A stretch of 64,000 nucleotides of DNA, taken from positions 124,001 to 188,000 of the forward strand of contig NZ_JALEGT010000055.1 of NCBI RefSeq assembly GCF_022763305.1, in the 5' to 3' direction. The notes under the pieces were generated by a model. It did not search any database. It was not told the origin of the DNA and saw nothing but the letters and a program-made list of their open reading frames with translations. A program made the position numbers and the translations under genes. Numbering within the stretch: position 1 is the stretch's first letter; every line of letters begins with the position of its first letter. Source of the stretch: Marivita sp. (lineage in GTDB: Bacteria > Pseudomonadota > Alphaproteobacteria > Rhodobacterales > Rhodobacteraceae). This document shows positions 17,564 through 26,017 of this stretch, piece after piece.

Positions 17564-18654
17564 CCGTCCTCCCGGTGCAGGATCAGACCGAGCGCGAGCA
17601 GGACCGATGCAAGCGGTGGGACCCAGGCAGCCACCAGCGGATTCAACTGCCCGTTCTCACCCAGAATCTGTGCGAAGTTCCGCACGTAATACAATGAAAA
17701 GCCAAGCAGAACCGCCGACAGTACAGCAATACCCGTACCACCCATCCGGCTGTGCCGCATGGTAAAGGCCGCCCCGATCAGCACCATCGAGATCAGGAAC
17801 ACCGGCCGCGCCAGTTCCATCTGCAACCAAACCGCATGCCGCCGCGCCGAAAAGCCCGCCTCTTCGAGATCGGTGATGAAGCCCTGCAACTCCCACACGG
17901 AAATGGCCGATGGCCGCCCGAACCGATCCTTGATGCTGTCCTCGGTCAGGGTCGACGCCACGCGCAACACCTCGTGGCGCACAGAATTCGTTTCGGGGTT
18001 CACGCCCGCGACCAGGGGCCAGACCTTGGCCTCGCGCAACGTCCATGCGCCATCCTCGAGCTCTGCCTCCGCTGCCTCGATCCGGCGCACCGGACCGCCC
18101 CCTTCGGCATAGGCCACGAACATCACGTCATAGAGCACGGTGCCATTGGCATTGGCCCGCGCCGCGCGGATCACCGTCTGACCGCGCGGGTCGGACTGGC
18201 GCAGCCATAGCCCCTCCGCGCCGATGGACAGGGCCGAGGTGCCGCCATTGCGATAGGTCTCGCGCAGATCGGAATAGGCTTTCGACGTGGCCGCCACGAT
18301 CGGATTGCCCATGGCCACCGTCAGCCCGCCGATCACCGCCGCCACGACGATCGGCCCCACCAGTGCCGTGAGCCCGGATCGCCCGGCGGCGCGCGCCACA
18401 ACCAGTTCCGACGACCGCGCCAGCGCGACAAAGAGAGCGATGGAGGACAGGATCATCACCAGCGGCAGGATCTGGTACAGACCTTCCGGCGTATTGAGCA
18501 GCGTCAGCCGCATCACCTCGGCAAAGCTGACCGAATTATCAAGCCGCCGTATCTGCTCGACCAAGTCGAGAAGCACTTGAAACAGAAAGAAAATTCCAAA
18601 GATCGCCAGAAAGGTCCACAGAAATCGGCGCGCAAAGTAAAAATGCAGCGTCAT
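17560..18654 (-). CDS. lptG: LPS export ABC transporter permease LptG
   Basis: One of the two inner-membrane permeases of the LptB2FG transporter that extracts LPS. From ATG 18654 (MTLHFYFARRFLWTF) the product is 364 aa with N-terminal helices, the LNTPEGLYQILPLVMIL coupling region, a periplasmic beta-jellyroll in the middle and three C-terminal helices. A longer frame to 18768 is only an overlap with lptF. The start overlaps the lptF stop by 4 nt and the stop overlaps lptD by 4 nt. Confidence 0.95.
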   Translation of the reverse strand: MTLHFYFARRFLWTFLAIFGIFFLFQVLLDLVEQIRRLDNSVSFAEVMRLTLLNTPEGLYQILPLVMILSSIALFVALARSSELVVARAAGRSGLTALVGPIVVAAVIGGLTVAMGNPIVAATSKAYSDLRETYRNGGTSALSIGAEGLWLRQSDPRGQTVIRAARANANGTVLYDVMFVAYAEGGGPVRRIEAAEAELEDGAWTLREAKVWPLVAGVNPETNSVRHEVLRVASTLTEDSIKDRFGRPSAISVWELQGFITDLEEAGFSARRHAVWLQMELARPVFLISMVLIGAAFTMRHSRMGGTGIAVLSAVLLGFSLYYVRNFAQILGENGQLNPLVAAWVPPLASVLLALGLILHREDG

Positions 18655-19781
18655 GCCGACACCTCCGCCGCTGCGCCGCGCGGCTGTCGGAAGGGACGCG
18701 CCGCCAGATGCAGCACGATCCCCGCCATCGCGAGCCCCACGATGGAGGGAAGATAGATCAGCGGCCACAGGGCGGCACTGCTGCGCGTCGGATCGGTCAC
18801 AGCGCTTTCCACCAGCTTGATGACCACCAGCAGGAAAATCGCGATCACGATCTGGCGGCCCACACCAAAGCGGCTGAAGCTTCCGGTCAGAAGCGTGGCG
18901 AACCCGATCAGCGCTGCCACCAGCCCCAGCAGCGCCTGCTGGAAACGCCCGTGCAGTTCCTCGTTGATCCGGGCAAGAGGCACGTCGGTTAGCGCCGCCA
19001 TCTCCTCGGGCCGGGTCAGCATGTCCCAGGTGGCCAGGTGCCGGGGCCGCAGGCTCATGTTCTGGTTCTGCACGATCAATGTGCTGATGTCGTACGTGAA
19101 ATCCTGGAAAATCGTGGTGGACAATGTCCGCGTATCGGGCCGGAGCGTCTGCGCGAGGCCACTCACCATGACAAGACGCGGGCCTTCTTCGGCCTGCACC
19201 ACATAGGCGCGCTCGGCCGTGTAGGTCACTTCACGGTCCGCCTGCCTCCGATCCGACAGGTAGACGTCCCGCAATTCACCTTCGGGGGTGATTTCACGGA
19301 TAAAGAAGGTCACCCCGGGCCCCGGATGCAGGAACGTGCCTTCGCGCAGAAGCCGTGCGCTCACCGACCCCGAGATCTCGACCTCGCGCTGCTTGAGCTG
19401 CGCAACAGAGGCCGGAACAAGGAAATGGGTCAAGACCGACATCATCAGTGCCACGATCAGGCCGAACATCACCACAGGTCGCGCCAATCGCCACGGGCTG
19501 TAGCCGGTGGCCTGCACCACGGTCAGTTCAGAATCCCCCATCAGCCGGTTGGTGACATAGACGGCGGCGGCAAAAGACGCCATCGGCAGCACCAATGCGA
19601 TCACGCCGGGCAGGCTAAGGGCCGTGAACTCAAGGAACACGCCCGCCGAATGACCGTCGGCGATCAGCCGGTCAAACAGCACCACCGCGCGGTTCACCCA
19701 GTAGACGGCCACCAGAACAAGCGAAAAGAACCCAAAGAGGACCATGAGTTGCGACAGCATGTATCTGTCGAATCTTGGCAC
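18651..19781 (-). CDS. lptF: LPS export ABC transporter permease LptF
   Basis: Second permease of the LptB2FG machine. I place the start at GTG 19781 (PRFDRYMLSQLMVLFGFF) because an AAGGGG ribosome site lies upstream and the family starts here; the frame is open further upstream to 19931 without plausible coding content. Product 376 aa, with the LptF/LptG pattern of three N-terminal helices (ADGHSAGVFLEFTALSLPG), periplasmic domain and three C-terminal helices. First gene of the LPS-assembly operon, divergent from pepA. Confidence 0.93.
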   Translation of the reverse strand: MPRFDRYMLSQLMVLFGFFSLVLVAVYWVNRAVVLFDRLIADGHSAGVFLEFTALSLPGVIALVLPMASFAAAVYVTNRLMGDSELTVVQATGYSPWRLARPVVMFGLIVALMMSVLTHFLVPASVAQLKQREVEISGSVSARLLREGTFLHPGPGVTFFIREITPEGELRDVYLSDRRQADREVTYTAERAYVVQAEEGPRLVMVSGLAQTLRPDTRTLSTTIFQDFTYDISTLIVQNQNMSLRPRHLATWDMLTRPEEMAALTDVPLARINEELHGRFQQALLGLVAALIGFATLLTGSFSRFGVGRQIVIAIFLLVVIKLVESAVTDPTRSSAALWPLIYLPSIVGLAMAGIVLHLAARPFRQPRGAAAEVSA

Positions 19782-19912
19782 TACGGACCCCTTCACACGA
19801 CATGAGGTGGGCCGGGATGGCCCACACCCTAGGGTTTGCGGGAAAAGCCGCCTCTGGTCAACCGGGCGCACGGGCGCTAGGCCTATATCCAAACCAACAT
19901 GAGGAGCAGAAC

Positions 19913-21388
19913 ATGGCGGAACTTCGCGCACTCACCTTCGTGCCGGTCGATCTGGAGTCTCTGGCCACGGCGGAGGGACGGATTGCCGTCTTCATCACGC
20001 CCGATCTCAAACTCAGCGCCGGGGCGCGTCGGCTGAACCGGTTGACCAAGGGCGCGCTAGCCCGGGCAACCGGCTCGGAGGCATGGGACAAGCTGGGTGA
20101 AGGCAAGGCGATGTCGCTCAACTGGCCTGCCGGGCTGCAGGCGCAGGCGGTGGATCTGGTCAAGCTTCCGCGTCGCCCGGCACCGGATCTCGCGCGCAAG
20201 GCCGGGGCGGCGCTGGCGCTGTCTGCCGGGTCATCCGCAGTCACGGTGCTTGTGGAGGGCACCGGGCGCCCCGAGGAAATCGCACTGGGGCTTGCGCTGC
20301 GCGGCTACGGGTTCGACGATCACAAAACGAAAAAAGGCGATCCGTTCGGGACGGCCACCCTGATGTGCACCAAACCCGACGAGGCCGAGGCCGCCGCCGC
20401 GCCACGGCTGGCTGTGGCGGAAGGGGTCCATTTCACGCGGAACCTTGTGAACGAGCCGGCCAACATCCTGACCACCACCGAATTCGCCAAGCGTCTGGAA
20501 GGCCTGCGCGATCTTGGGGTCGAGGTCGAGGTGCTCGAGGAAAAGGCGCTGGCAAAGCTGGGCATGCGCGCCTTGCTCTGTGTGGGGCAAGGGTCTGAAA
20601 GCCCGTCCAAAGTGGTCATCATGCGCTGGAAGGGCGGGGCCAAGGGCGACGCGCCTTTGGCGCTGATCGGTAAGGGGGTGGTGTTCGACACCGGGGGCAT
20701 CTCGCTCAAACCCGCGGCTGGTATGGAGGACATGACCATGGACATGGGCGGCGCGGGTGTGGTCGCCGGTGTCATGCACGCCGTCGCCAAACGCAAGGCC
20801 AAGGCCAATGTCGTGGGACTTGTGGGGCTGGTCGAGAACATGCCCTCGGGCAGCGCCGTGCGTCCGGGTGACGTGGTGACGTCGATGAAGGGTGACACGA
20901 TCGAAGTCGTGAACACCGACGCCGAAGGCCGTCTGGTGCTGTGTGATGTCATGTGGCACGCGCAGGAGACCGAAAAACCCGCCGCGATGATCGACCTCGC
21001 CACCCTGACGGGGGCCTGCATCATCGCGCTGGGTCACGAGAACGCCGCCGTCTATTCCAATGACGACAGCTTTGCCGGCACATTCCTCAAGGCTGCCGAA
21101 ACCGAGCGCGAGGGCGCGTGGCGGATGCCACTTGGGCAGGCCTATGACGACATGCTGAAATCTCCGGTGGCAGACATGAAGAACATCGGCGGCCGTCCCG
21201 CCGGGTCGATCACGGCGGCGCAGTTCCTCAAACGGTTCGTCAAGGACGACATGCCATGGATTCACCTCGACATCGCGGGGGTTGCCCATGTGAAGAGCGA
21301 TCAGGAGCTGTCGCCCAAAGGGGCCACGGGCTGGGGGGTGCGGGCGCTCGACCGGCTGATTTCGGACCGGTTCGAGGCCAAGGACTGA
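19913..21388 (+). CDS. pepA: Leucyl aminopeptidase
   Basis: M17 di-zinc/manganese aminopeptidase, also known in some bacteria as a DNA-binding architectural factor. ATG 19913 (MAELRALTFVPVDL) follows a GAGGAG ribosome site. Product 491 aa with the catalytic block IGKGVVFDTGGISLKP, DMGGAGVV, VNTDAEGRLVL and a C-terminal GATGWGVRAL. holC follows after 4 nt, an association also seen in E. coli (pepA-holC). Divergent from lptF across about 130 nt. Confidence 0.96.
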   Translation: MAELRALTFVPVDLESLATAEGRIAVFITPDLKLSAGARRLNRLTKGALARATGSEAWDKLGEGKAMSLNWPAGLQAQAVDLVKLPRRPAPDLARKAGAALALSAGSSAVTVLVEGTGRPEEIALGLALRGYGFDDHKTKKGDPFGTATLMCTKPDEAEAAAAPRLAVAEGVHFTRNLVNEPANILTTTEFAKRLEGLRDLGVEVEVLEEKALAKLGMRALLCVGQGSESPSKVVIMRWKGGAKGDAPLALIGKGVVFDTGGISLKPAAGMEDMTMDMGGAGVVAGVMHAVAKRKAKANVVGLVGLVENMPSGSAVRPGDVVTSMKGDTIEVVNTDAEGRLVLCDVMWHAQETEKPAAMIDLATLTGACIIALGHENAAVYSNDDSFAGTFLKAAETEREGAWRMPLGQAYDDMLKSPVADMKNIGGRPAGSITAAQFLKRFVKDDMPWIHLDIAGVAHVKSDQELSPKGATGWGVRALDRLISDRFEAKD

Positions 21389-21392
21389 CCTC

Positions 21393-21851
21393 ATGGGCGC
21401 GGCCTATTTCTACCACCTGACGCAAAAGCCGCTTGAGGCGACCTTGCCCATGCTTCTGGGCAAGGCGCTTGGTGCGGGATGGCGCGTTGCGGTGCGGGGA
21501 ACCGATGCCGCGCGGATGGACTGGCTGGATCAGAGACTGTGGCTGGGACCGGAAGAGGGGTTCCTGCCACACGGGCTGGCGGGCGGGCCGCATGACGCGG
21601 CGCAGCCGGTTCTGCTGACCGTGGCGCATGAGGCGGCAAACGATCCGCAATGCCTTATGAGTGTCGACGGGGCCGAAGTGGCCCCGGACGAAGTGAACCG
21701 ATTGGAACGGGTCTGTATCCTTTTCGACGGCAATGACCCCGCAGCCGTTGAGGTCGCACGCGGCCAGTGGCGCAGCCTGACCGGTTCGGGATGTTCGGCG
21801 CAATACTGGTCCGAGGAGTCCGGGCGCTGGGAAAAGAAGGCGGAAGCCTGA
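21393..21851 (+). CDS. holC: DNA polymerase III chi subunit
   Basis: Chi links the clamp loader to SSB at the replication fork. The 152-aa product fits the family: start AAYFYHLTQKPLEATLPMLLGKAL, central GFLPHGLAGG, and the C-terminal RLERVCILFDGNDPAAVEVARGQW split across strands of the Rossmann-like fold. Starts 4 nt after pepA and surely shares its message. Confidence 0.93.
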   Translation: MGAAYFYHLTQKPLEATLPMLLGKALGAGWRVAVRGTDAARMDWLDQRLWLGPEEGFLPHGLAGGPHDAAQPVLLTVAHEAANDPQCLMSVDGAEVAPDEVNRLERVCILFDGNDPAAVEVARGQWRSLTGSGCSAQYWSEESGRWEKKAEA

Positions 21852-21893
21852 TTTCACACGCGTTAACAGAAGGTTAAACGGTCAGGAGGTGTG

Positions 21894-21935
21894 ACCCATT
21901 GTTTCGCACGCGAAACATTGGGTCCGTTCCGGACC
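21894..21935. other. Two overlapping hairpins between holC and lpdA
   Basis: Left hairpin 21894-21923: arms ACCCATTGTTTCG and CGAAACATTGGGT, one mismatch, 4-nt loop. Right hairpin 21921-21935: GGTCCG with CGGACC. They share the bases GGT, so both cannot form completely at once. The pair lies 83 nt before lpdA. No T-run follows, so a simple intrinsic terminator is unlikely. No gene was seen in the 166-nt gap. Confidence 0.55.
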
Positions 21936-22017
21936 TAACCGCCAAGCCCCATTGTGAGCCCTGACGCTTTGGCCTACGCTTTGCCTCAAACCTGACCTTG
22001 AGAGAGGAGAGCAGGCG

Positions 22018-23409
22018 ATGAGCAAGAGCTTCGACATGATCGTGATCGGCGCAGGCCCCGGCGGCTATGTCGCCGCCATCCGCGGCGCACAGCTTGGGCT
22101 GAGCGTGGCCATTGTCGAACGCGAACATCTCGGCGGCATCTGTCTCAACTGGGGCTGTATCCCCACGAAGGCCATGCTGCGCACCTCCGAGGTGTTCCAC
22201 CTCATGCACCGCGCCAAGGAATTCGGGCTGAAGGCCGAGGGCATCGGTTATGATCTCGACGCCGTCGTCAAACGCTCGCGCGGGATTGCGAAACAGTTGA
22301 ATTTCGGGGTGGGGCATCTTCTGAAGAAGAACAAGGTCACCGTGGTGATGGGCGAGGCCACGATCCCCGCCAAGGGCAAAGTGCAGATCAAGACGGACAA
22401 GGGCGTCGAAGACCTGAGTGCGAAGAACATGGTCATCGCCACCGGCGCCCGTGCGCGGGAACTGCCGGGGCTTGAGGCGGATGGCGATCTGGTCTGGACC
22501 TACAAACACGCGCTGGTGCCGAACCGGATGCCGAAAAAGCTGCTGGTGATTGGATCGGGCGCCATCGGCATCGAATTCGCGAGCTTCTACAACACGCTGG
22601 GTGCCGACACGACGGTGGTCGAAGTGATGGACCGCATCCTGCCGGTCGAGGATGCCGAAATTAGCGGTTTCGCAAAGAAACAGTTCGAAAAGCAGGGCAT
22701 GAAAATCCGCGAAAAGGCGATGGTCAAGCAACTGGATCGCGGCAAGGGCACGGTCACTGCCCATATCGAACAGGGCGGAAAGGTGACGAAAGAGGTGTTC
22801 GACACCGTTATCTCGGCCGTTGGCATTGTCGGCAACACCGAAGGGCTGGGGCTCGAGGCGCTGGGCGTGAAGGTCGACCGCACCCATGTGGTGACCGACC
22901 CGATGTGCCGCACCGGGGTCGAGGGCGTCTATGCCATCGGTGACATCGCCGGTGCGCCGTGGCTTGCCCACAAGGCGAGCCACGAAGGCGTGATGGTGGC
23001 CGAACTGATCGCCGGTGGGCATCCGCATGCGGTGGAGCCGGACAGCATCGCGGGCTGCACCTATTGCCAACCGCAGGTGGCCAGCGTCGGCCTGACCGAG
23101 GCGCAGGCCAAGGACATGGGCTATGACGTCAAAGTCGGGCGCTTCCCCTTCATCGGCAATGGCAAGGCGATCGCGCTGGGGGAACCCGAGGGCATGATCA
23201 AGACGGTGTTCGATGCGAAAACCGGCGCGCTCTTGGGGGCGCATATGGTGGGTGCCGAAGTGACCGAGTTGATCCAGGGCTATGTGGTCGGGCGGCAGCT
23301 TGAGACCACCGAGGAAGACCTGATGCAGACGGTCTTCCCGCATCCAACCCTGTCGGAGATGATGCACGAAGCGGTGCTGGATGCCTGGGGCCGGGCCATT
23401 CACTTTTAA
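22018..23409 (+). CDS. lpdA: Dihydrolipoyl dehydrogenase (E3)
   Basis: FAD disulfide oxidoreductase that reoxidises dihydrolipoamide in 2-oxoacid dehydrogenase complexes. The 463 aa show the FAD GAGPGGYVAA, the redox-active CLNWGC (Cys42, Cys47), the NAD-binding GSGAIGIEFA, YAIGDIAG, and the C-terminal HPTLSEMMHEA with the His-Glu pair. No E1 or E2 gene is adjacent, so it could serve pyruvate dehydrogenase, the glycine system or another complex encoded elsewhere. Confidence 0.95.
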   Translation: MSKSFDMIVIGAGPGGYVAAIRGAQLGLSVAIVEREHLGGICLNWGCIPTKAMLRTSEVFHLMHRAKEFGLKAEGIGYDLDAVVKRSRGIAKQLNFGVGHLLKKNKVTVVMGEATIPAKGKVQIKTDKGVEDLSAKNMVIATGARARELPGLEADGDLVWTYKHALVPNRMPKKLLVIGSGAIGIEFASFYNTLGADTTVVEVMDRILPVEDAEISGFAKKQFEKQGMKIREKAMVKQLDRGKGTVTAHIEQGGKVTKEVFDTVISAVGIVGNTEGLGLEALGVKVDRTHVVTDPMCRTGVEGVYAIGDIAGAPWLAHKASHEGVMVAELIAGGHPHAVEPDSIAGCTYCQPQVASVGLTEAQAKDMGYDVKVGRFPFIGNGKAIALGEPEGMIKTVFDAKTGALLGAHMVGAEVTELIQGYVVGRQLETTEEDLMQTVFPHPTLSEMMHEAVLDAWGRAIHF

Positions 23410-23427
23410 TCCGGCGTTAACCGAATC

Positions 23428-23501
23428 TTCCTAAGTATTTTCTGGAGTGTTTTGAGATTTTTCGTACGAAAAATCTCAGCCCGCCCCATAAAATTCTGGG
23501 G
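23428..23501. repeat. Intergenic palindromic repeat (CGTACG type), copy 2
   Basis: Perfect 26-bp palindrome at 23453-23478, each arm TGAGATTTTTCGT or its complement, followed by the complement of CCAGAATTTTATGGGGCGGG (23480-23499). This is the same two-part element as at 4727-4772 in reverse orientation. Just before it, CTTCCTAAGTATTTTCTGG (23428-23446) loosely resembles the AAATAT core of the other repeat kind in this window. It lies between lpdA and the convergent SDR gene and may serve as their terminator. Confidence 0.75.
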
Positions 23502-23538
23502 GCTCGGTTTGGCTTGGCTCGGCGTGGGCAGGCAGGGG

Positions 23539-24282
23539 TCAGACGTGCTGTCCGCCATTCACCTCGATCTCGGTGCCGGTGACATAGCCGCTCTGACCCG
23601 AGCACAGGAAATAGATCACATCCGCCACCTCCGACGGCTGACCAAGCCGCCGCATCGGCAGTTTCTCGACGATCTTGTCGGTGCCTTCGCTCAGGATGCT
23701 GGTTTCGACCTCACCCGGCGCAATGGCATTCACGCGCACCCCCAAAGGCCCGAAATCATGGGCCATTTCCCGTGTGAGCGCGGCAAGGGCCGCCTTGGAC
23801 GTCGCATAGGCCGCCCCGGCAAACGGGTGAACGCGGGACCCTGCAATCGACGTGACATTGACGATGGCACCCTGCGCCTTTGCGAGCTCCTCTTTCAGCC
23901 CGCGTCCCAGAACCACCGACGCGAAGAAATTGACGTGAAACACCTTGCCCCAGTCGCGCAGATCGGTGTCGAGCGTGCTGAGCCGTTCTCCCGCAGGCCC
24001 CTTTGGCGAGATCCCTGCATTGTTCACCAGCGCATCGAGCCGCCCGCCGTCCAGCCGTTCCTTGACGATACGGACCGCCTCCATCGTCTGCTGCGGATCG
24101 CTCAGATCAACCTGGATGTGGTTGCGCTCGCCGCCGGGCCAGGGGCAGTTGGGCGAAAACGCCTGCCGCGAACAGCTGATCACGCGCCAGCCTTCGGCGG
24201 CGAATTTCTTGACCGTGGCGTGGCCGATGCCCCGGCTTGCGCCGGTGAGCAGAAGGGTGCGGGGGTGATCGGTGTCTGACAT
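23539..24282 (-). CDS. SDR family oxidoreductase
   Basis: NAD(P)-dependent short-chain dehydrogenase, substrate unknown. 247 aa with the nucleotide loop TGASRGIG (13-20), NNAGISPKG, and the catalytic Ser-Tyr-Lys in NVTSIAG and AAYATSKAAL, then APGEVET. Last gene of a minus-strand run that begins with the alpha/beta hydrolase at 25842; it lies 48 nt after the HD-domain gene with a 7-bp hairpin (24296-24313) in between. Gene order gives no clear pathway. Confidence 0.88.
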   Translation of the reverse strand: MSDTDHPRTLLLTGASRGIGHATVKKFAAEGWRVISCSRQAFSPNCPWPGGERNHIQVDLSDPQQTMEAVRIVKERLDGGRLDALVNNAGISPKGPAGERLSTLDTDLRDWGKVFHVNFFASVVLGRGLKEELAKAQGAIVNVTSIAGSRVHPFAGAAYATSKAALAALTREMAHDFGPLGVRVNAIAPGEVETSILSEGTDKIVEKLPMRRLGQPSEVADVIYFLCSGQSGYVTGTEIEVNGGQHV

Positions 24283-24330
24283 GAAGGCACCCTAGGCCGA
24301 GTCGTCACTCGGCGCGAGGGGCAAAGCGTG

Positions 24331-24909
24331 TCAGGATCGGCCGGCGAAGAACGCGGCGACCTTTGGCTGAAGCCACGCCCAGATCTTCGGCGCGCCTGTG
24401 GCGATCTTGGGGCCGATCCGGGCTTCGAACATGTCGTGGGTCACCGAGTAGTCGATCCACGATCCGCCGCCGGACGCCAGATTCTGCATCGGTGGCTGCA
24501 TTCGGTCGATGGATTTCGCGAATTGCGCCTCGGGGCTTTCATTGGCTTCGAATTCGTCCCAGAGCGCCCGGAACGCCGATGCCTGATCGGCAGGCAGAAG
24601 GCCGAAAATCCGATCGGCGGCTGCCGCTTCGCGCAGGGCCATTGCGTCCGCGTCATGGTCGCCGAAGACCGGTGCGTCGCCCGCGTCGATTTCGACGAGG
24701 TCATGCAGAAGGAGCATCCGGATCACCTTGTTGATGTCGAGCGATGTTTCGGAATGTTCCGCCAGCACAAGCGCGTAGAGCGCGATGCGCCAGGAATGCT
24801 CGGCGCTGTTCTCGTAGCGGCTGCCATCACAGAGCGTGGTGGCGCGCAGCACGGATTTCAGGCGGTCGACTTCGGTCAGGAACGCCATCTGTTGATCGAG
24901 CCGGGACAT
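24331..24909 (-). CDS. HD domain phosphohydrolase (YfbR/HDDC2-like)
   Basis: Metal-dependent HD-fold protein, most like the 5'-deoxynucleotidase group. The 192 aa start at ATG 24909 and show the metal pattern H...HD...D: ENSAEHSWRIALYAL, then LLLHDLVEIDAGD. The C-terminal half is helical with DRMQPPMQNL, as in HDDC2-like proteins. It follows the 78-aa unknown gene by 30 nt. The exact nucleotide substrate is not readable from sequence. Confidence 0.85.
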   Translation of the reverse strand: MSRLDQQMAFLTEVDRLKSVLRATTLCDGSRYENSAEHSWRIALYALVLAEHSETSLDINKVIRMLLLHDLVEIDAGDAPVFGDHDADAMALREAAAADRIFGLLPADQASAFRALWDEFEANESPEAQFAKSIDRMQPPMQNLASGGGSWIDYSVTHDMFEARIGPKIATGAPKIWAWLQPKVAAFFAGRS

Positions 24910-24939
24910 CGGACCTCTTTCGTTAGGGGACCCGAAGGC

Positions 24940-25176
24940 TCAGTTCCCGAAATTGGCGTCTTTCTTCTGGCCCTCGATCCGGGCACGGATGAAGGCGCGG
25001 GCCTTGCGTTCGGCAAGGCGCACGCGGATCGCCGTGAGAAACGCCTCTTCCAGCGTGGTCGAGGCCGCGCCCAGTTCCGCCGCGACCTCCATGAAGAAGC
25101 GGTCATCGTCGAGATGCTTCATCGCCTTGAGCGTGTCATCCGCAAGCTTTTCGGCGATCTCGTTGACCATCGACAT
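24940..25176 (-). CDS. Conserved small protein of unknown function, 78 aa
   Basis: I do not recognise a named domain. The product is all-helical and charged, with no membrane segment or signal peptide: an N-terminal helix MVNEIAEKLADDTLKAMK, an acidic DDDRFFMEVAAELGAAS segment, then a strongly basic RVRLAERKARAFIRARIEG helix. Codon use matches neighbours. Start ATG 25176 follows the alpha/beta hydrolase stop by 12 nt, with a GGACCC-type weak ribosome site, so it is almost certainly co-transcribed with the flanking hydrolases. Confidence 0.75.
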   Translation of the reverse strand: MSMVNEIAEKLADDTLKAMKHLDDDRFFMEVAAELGAASTTLEEAFLTAIRVRLAERKARAFIRARIEGQKKDANFGN

Positions 25177-25188
25177 TGGATTGGGTCC

Positions 25189-25842
25189 TCAGCGGCTGTT
25201 CTCGGTCAGGCGGCGTTTCACATAGCCGGACACATGGTCGATCATCGTGTCCATATGCGGTTCCTTGAAGAAATGGTCCGCACCTTCGATCTCGGTATGG
25301 GTGACGGTGATGCCTTTCTGTTCCGAAAGCTTGCTCACCAGAGACTTCGTGTCGGCGGGCGGGGCCACGCGGTCGCCGGTGCCGTTGATGATCAGGCCGG
25401 AGGACGGGCAGGGCGCGAGGAACGAGAAATCGTACATGTTGGCGGGCGGGGAGACCGAGATGAAGCCGGTGATCTCGGGGCGGCGCATCAGAAGCTGCAT
25501 GCCGATCCACGCGCCAAAGCTGAAACCTGCGACCCAGCAATGTTTGGAATTGTTGTTCATCGACTGCAGGTAGTCGAGCGCGGAGGCCGCATCGCTGAGT
25601 TCGCCGATCCCCTGGTCATATTCGCCCTGGCTGCGCCCGACGCCGCGGAAGTTGAAGCGCAGCACGGTGAAGCCCATGTTGTAGAAGGCGTAATGCAGGT
25701 TGTAGACCACCTTGTTGTTCATCGTCCCGCCGAATTGCGGGTGCGGGTGCAGGATGATGGCAATCGGCGCGTCGCTTTCCTTTTGGGGATGATAGCGGCC
25801 TTCGAGGCGGCCTTCGGGTCCGGGAAAAATCACCTCGGGCAT
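25189..25842 (-). CDS. Alpha/beta hydrolase
   Basis: Cytoplasmic serine hydrolase of the dienelactone-hydrolase-like fold; substrate unknown. The 217 aa include the strand-turn HPHPQFGGTM, RFNFRGVGRSQG, the nucleophile elbow GFSFGAW with Ser108, and the late EGADHFFKEP with the catalytic His. First gene of the minus-strand run 25842-23539 and divergent from iscR, so its promoter shares the iscR upstream region including the Irr-like box. Confidence 0.9.
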   Translation of the reverse strand: MPEVIFPGPEGRLEGRYHPQKESDAPIAIILHPHPQFGGTMNNKVVYNLHYAFYNMGFTVLRFNFRGVGRSQGEYDQGIGELSDAASALDYLQSMNNNSKHCWVAGFSFGAWIGMQLLMRRPEITGFISVSPPANMYDFSFLAPCPSSGLIINGTGDRVAPPADTKSLVSKLSEQKGITVTHTEIEGADHFFKEPHMDTMIDHVSGYVKRRLTENSR

Positions 25843-25890
25843 AGGCGGTGGTGGCTCCTGCTTGGGCGCGGGTGCAGCGGTCCGTAAATC

Positions 25891-25919
25891 TTGACAGCTT
25901 CACTCAGGCTTCTTAGAAT
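25891..25919 (+). promoter_or_regulatory. iscR-suf operon promoter, near sigma-70 consensus
   Basis: TTGACA (25891-25896) and TAGAAT (25914-25919) with the ideal 17-nt spacer, the best promoter match in the window. It lies about 100 nt before iscR and its -10 hexamer is contained in the Irr-like palindrome at 25913-25927. The leader also holds a perfect 6-bp hairpin (CGGGGG at 25930, CCCCCG at 25940) and an inverted repeat at 25967-25990. Confidence 0.8.
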
Positions 25920-25927
25920 GGTTCTAA
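25913..25927. promoter_or_regulatory. Irr-box/ICE-like operator over the iscR -10
   Basis: Perfect palindrome TTAGAA-TGG-TTCTAA. It matches the iron-control-element (Irr box) pattern known in Rhizobiales and Rhodobacterales, where the heme-sensing regulator Irr acts under low iron. It covers the -10 TAGAAT, so bound Irr should block RNA polymerase. The match to the motif is seen; binding by Irr is inferred. Confidence 0.75.
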
Positions 25928-25966
25928 ATCGGGGGTCTGCCCCCGAATTGGTTATCCGCACATAGG

Positions 25967-25990
25967 CAATTGGCCATGCAAGGTCAATTG
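25967..25990. promoter_or_regulatory. Inverted repeat in the iscR leader
   Basis: CAATTGGCC (25967-25975) and GGTCAATTG (25982-25990) form a 9-bp inverted repeat with one mismatch and a 6-nt centre, ending 27 nt before the iscR ATG. It could be an operator, for example for IscR autoregulation, or an RNA hairpin near the ribosome site. I cannot tell which. Confidence 0.45.
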
Positions 25991-26017
25991 TGTCGCAGGG
26001 GCGTTTGGGAGACGGCC

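Noticed and set aside
24328-25887. 519-codon plus-strand frame opposite the HD, 78-aa and hydrolase genes
   Set aside because: Covers three genes on the other strand, two with clear catalytic motifs; composition is typical of an antisense shadow.
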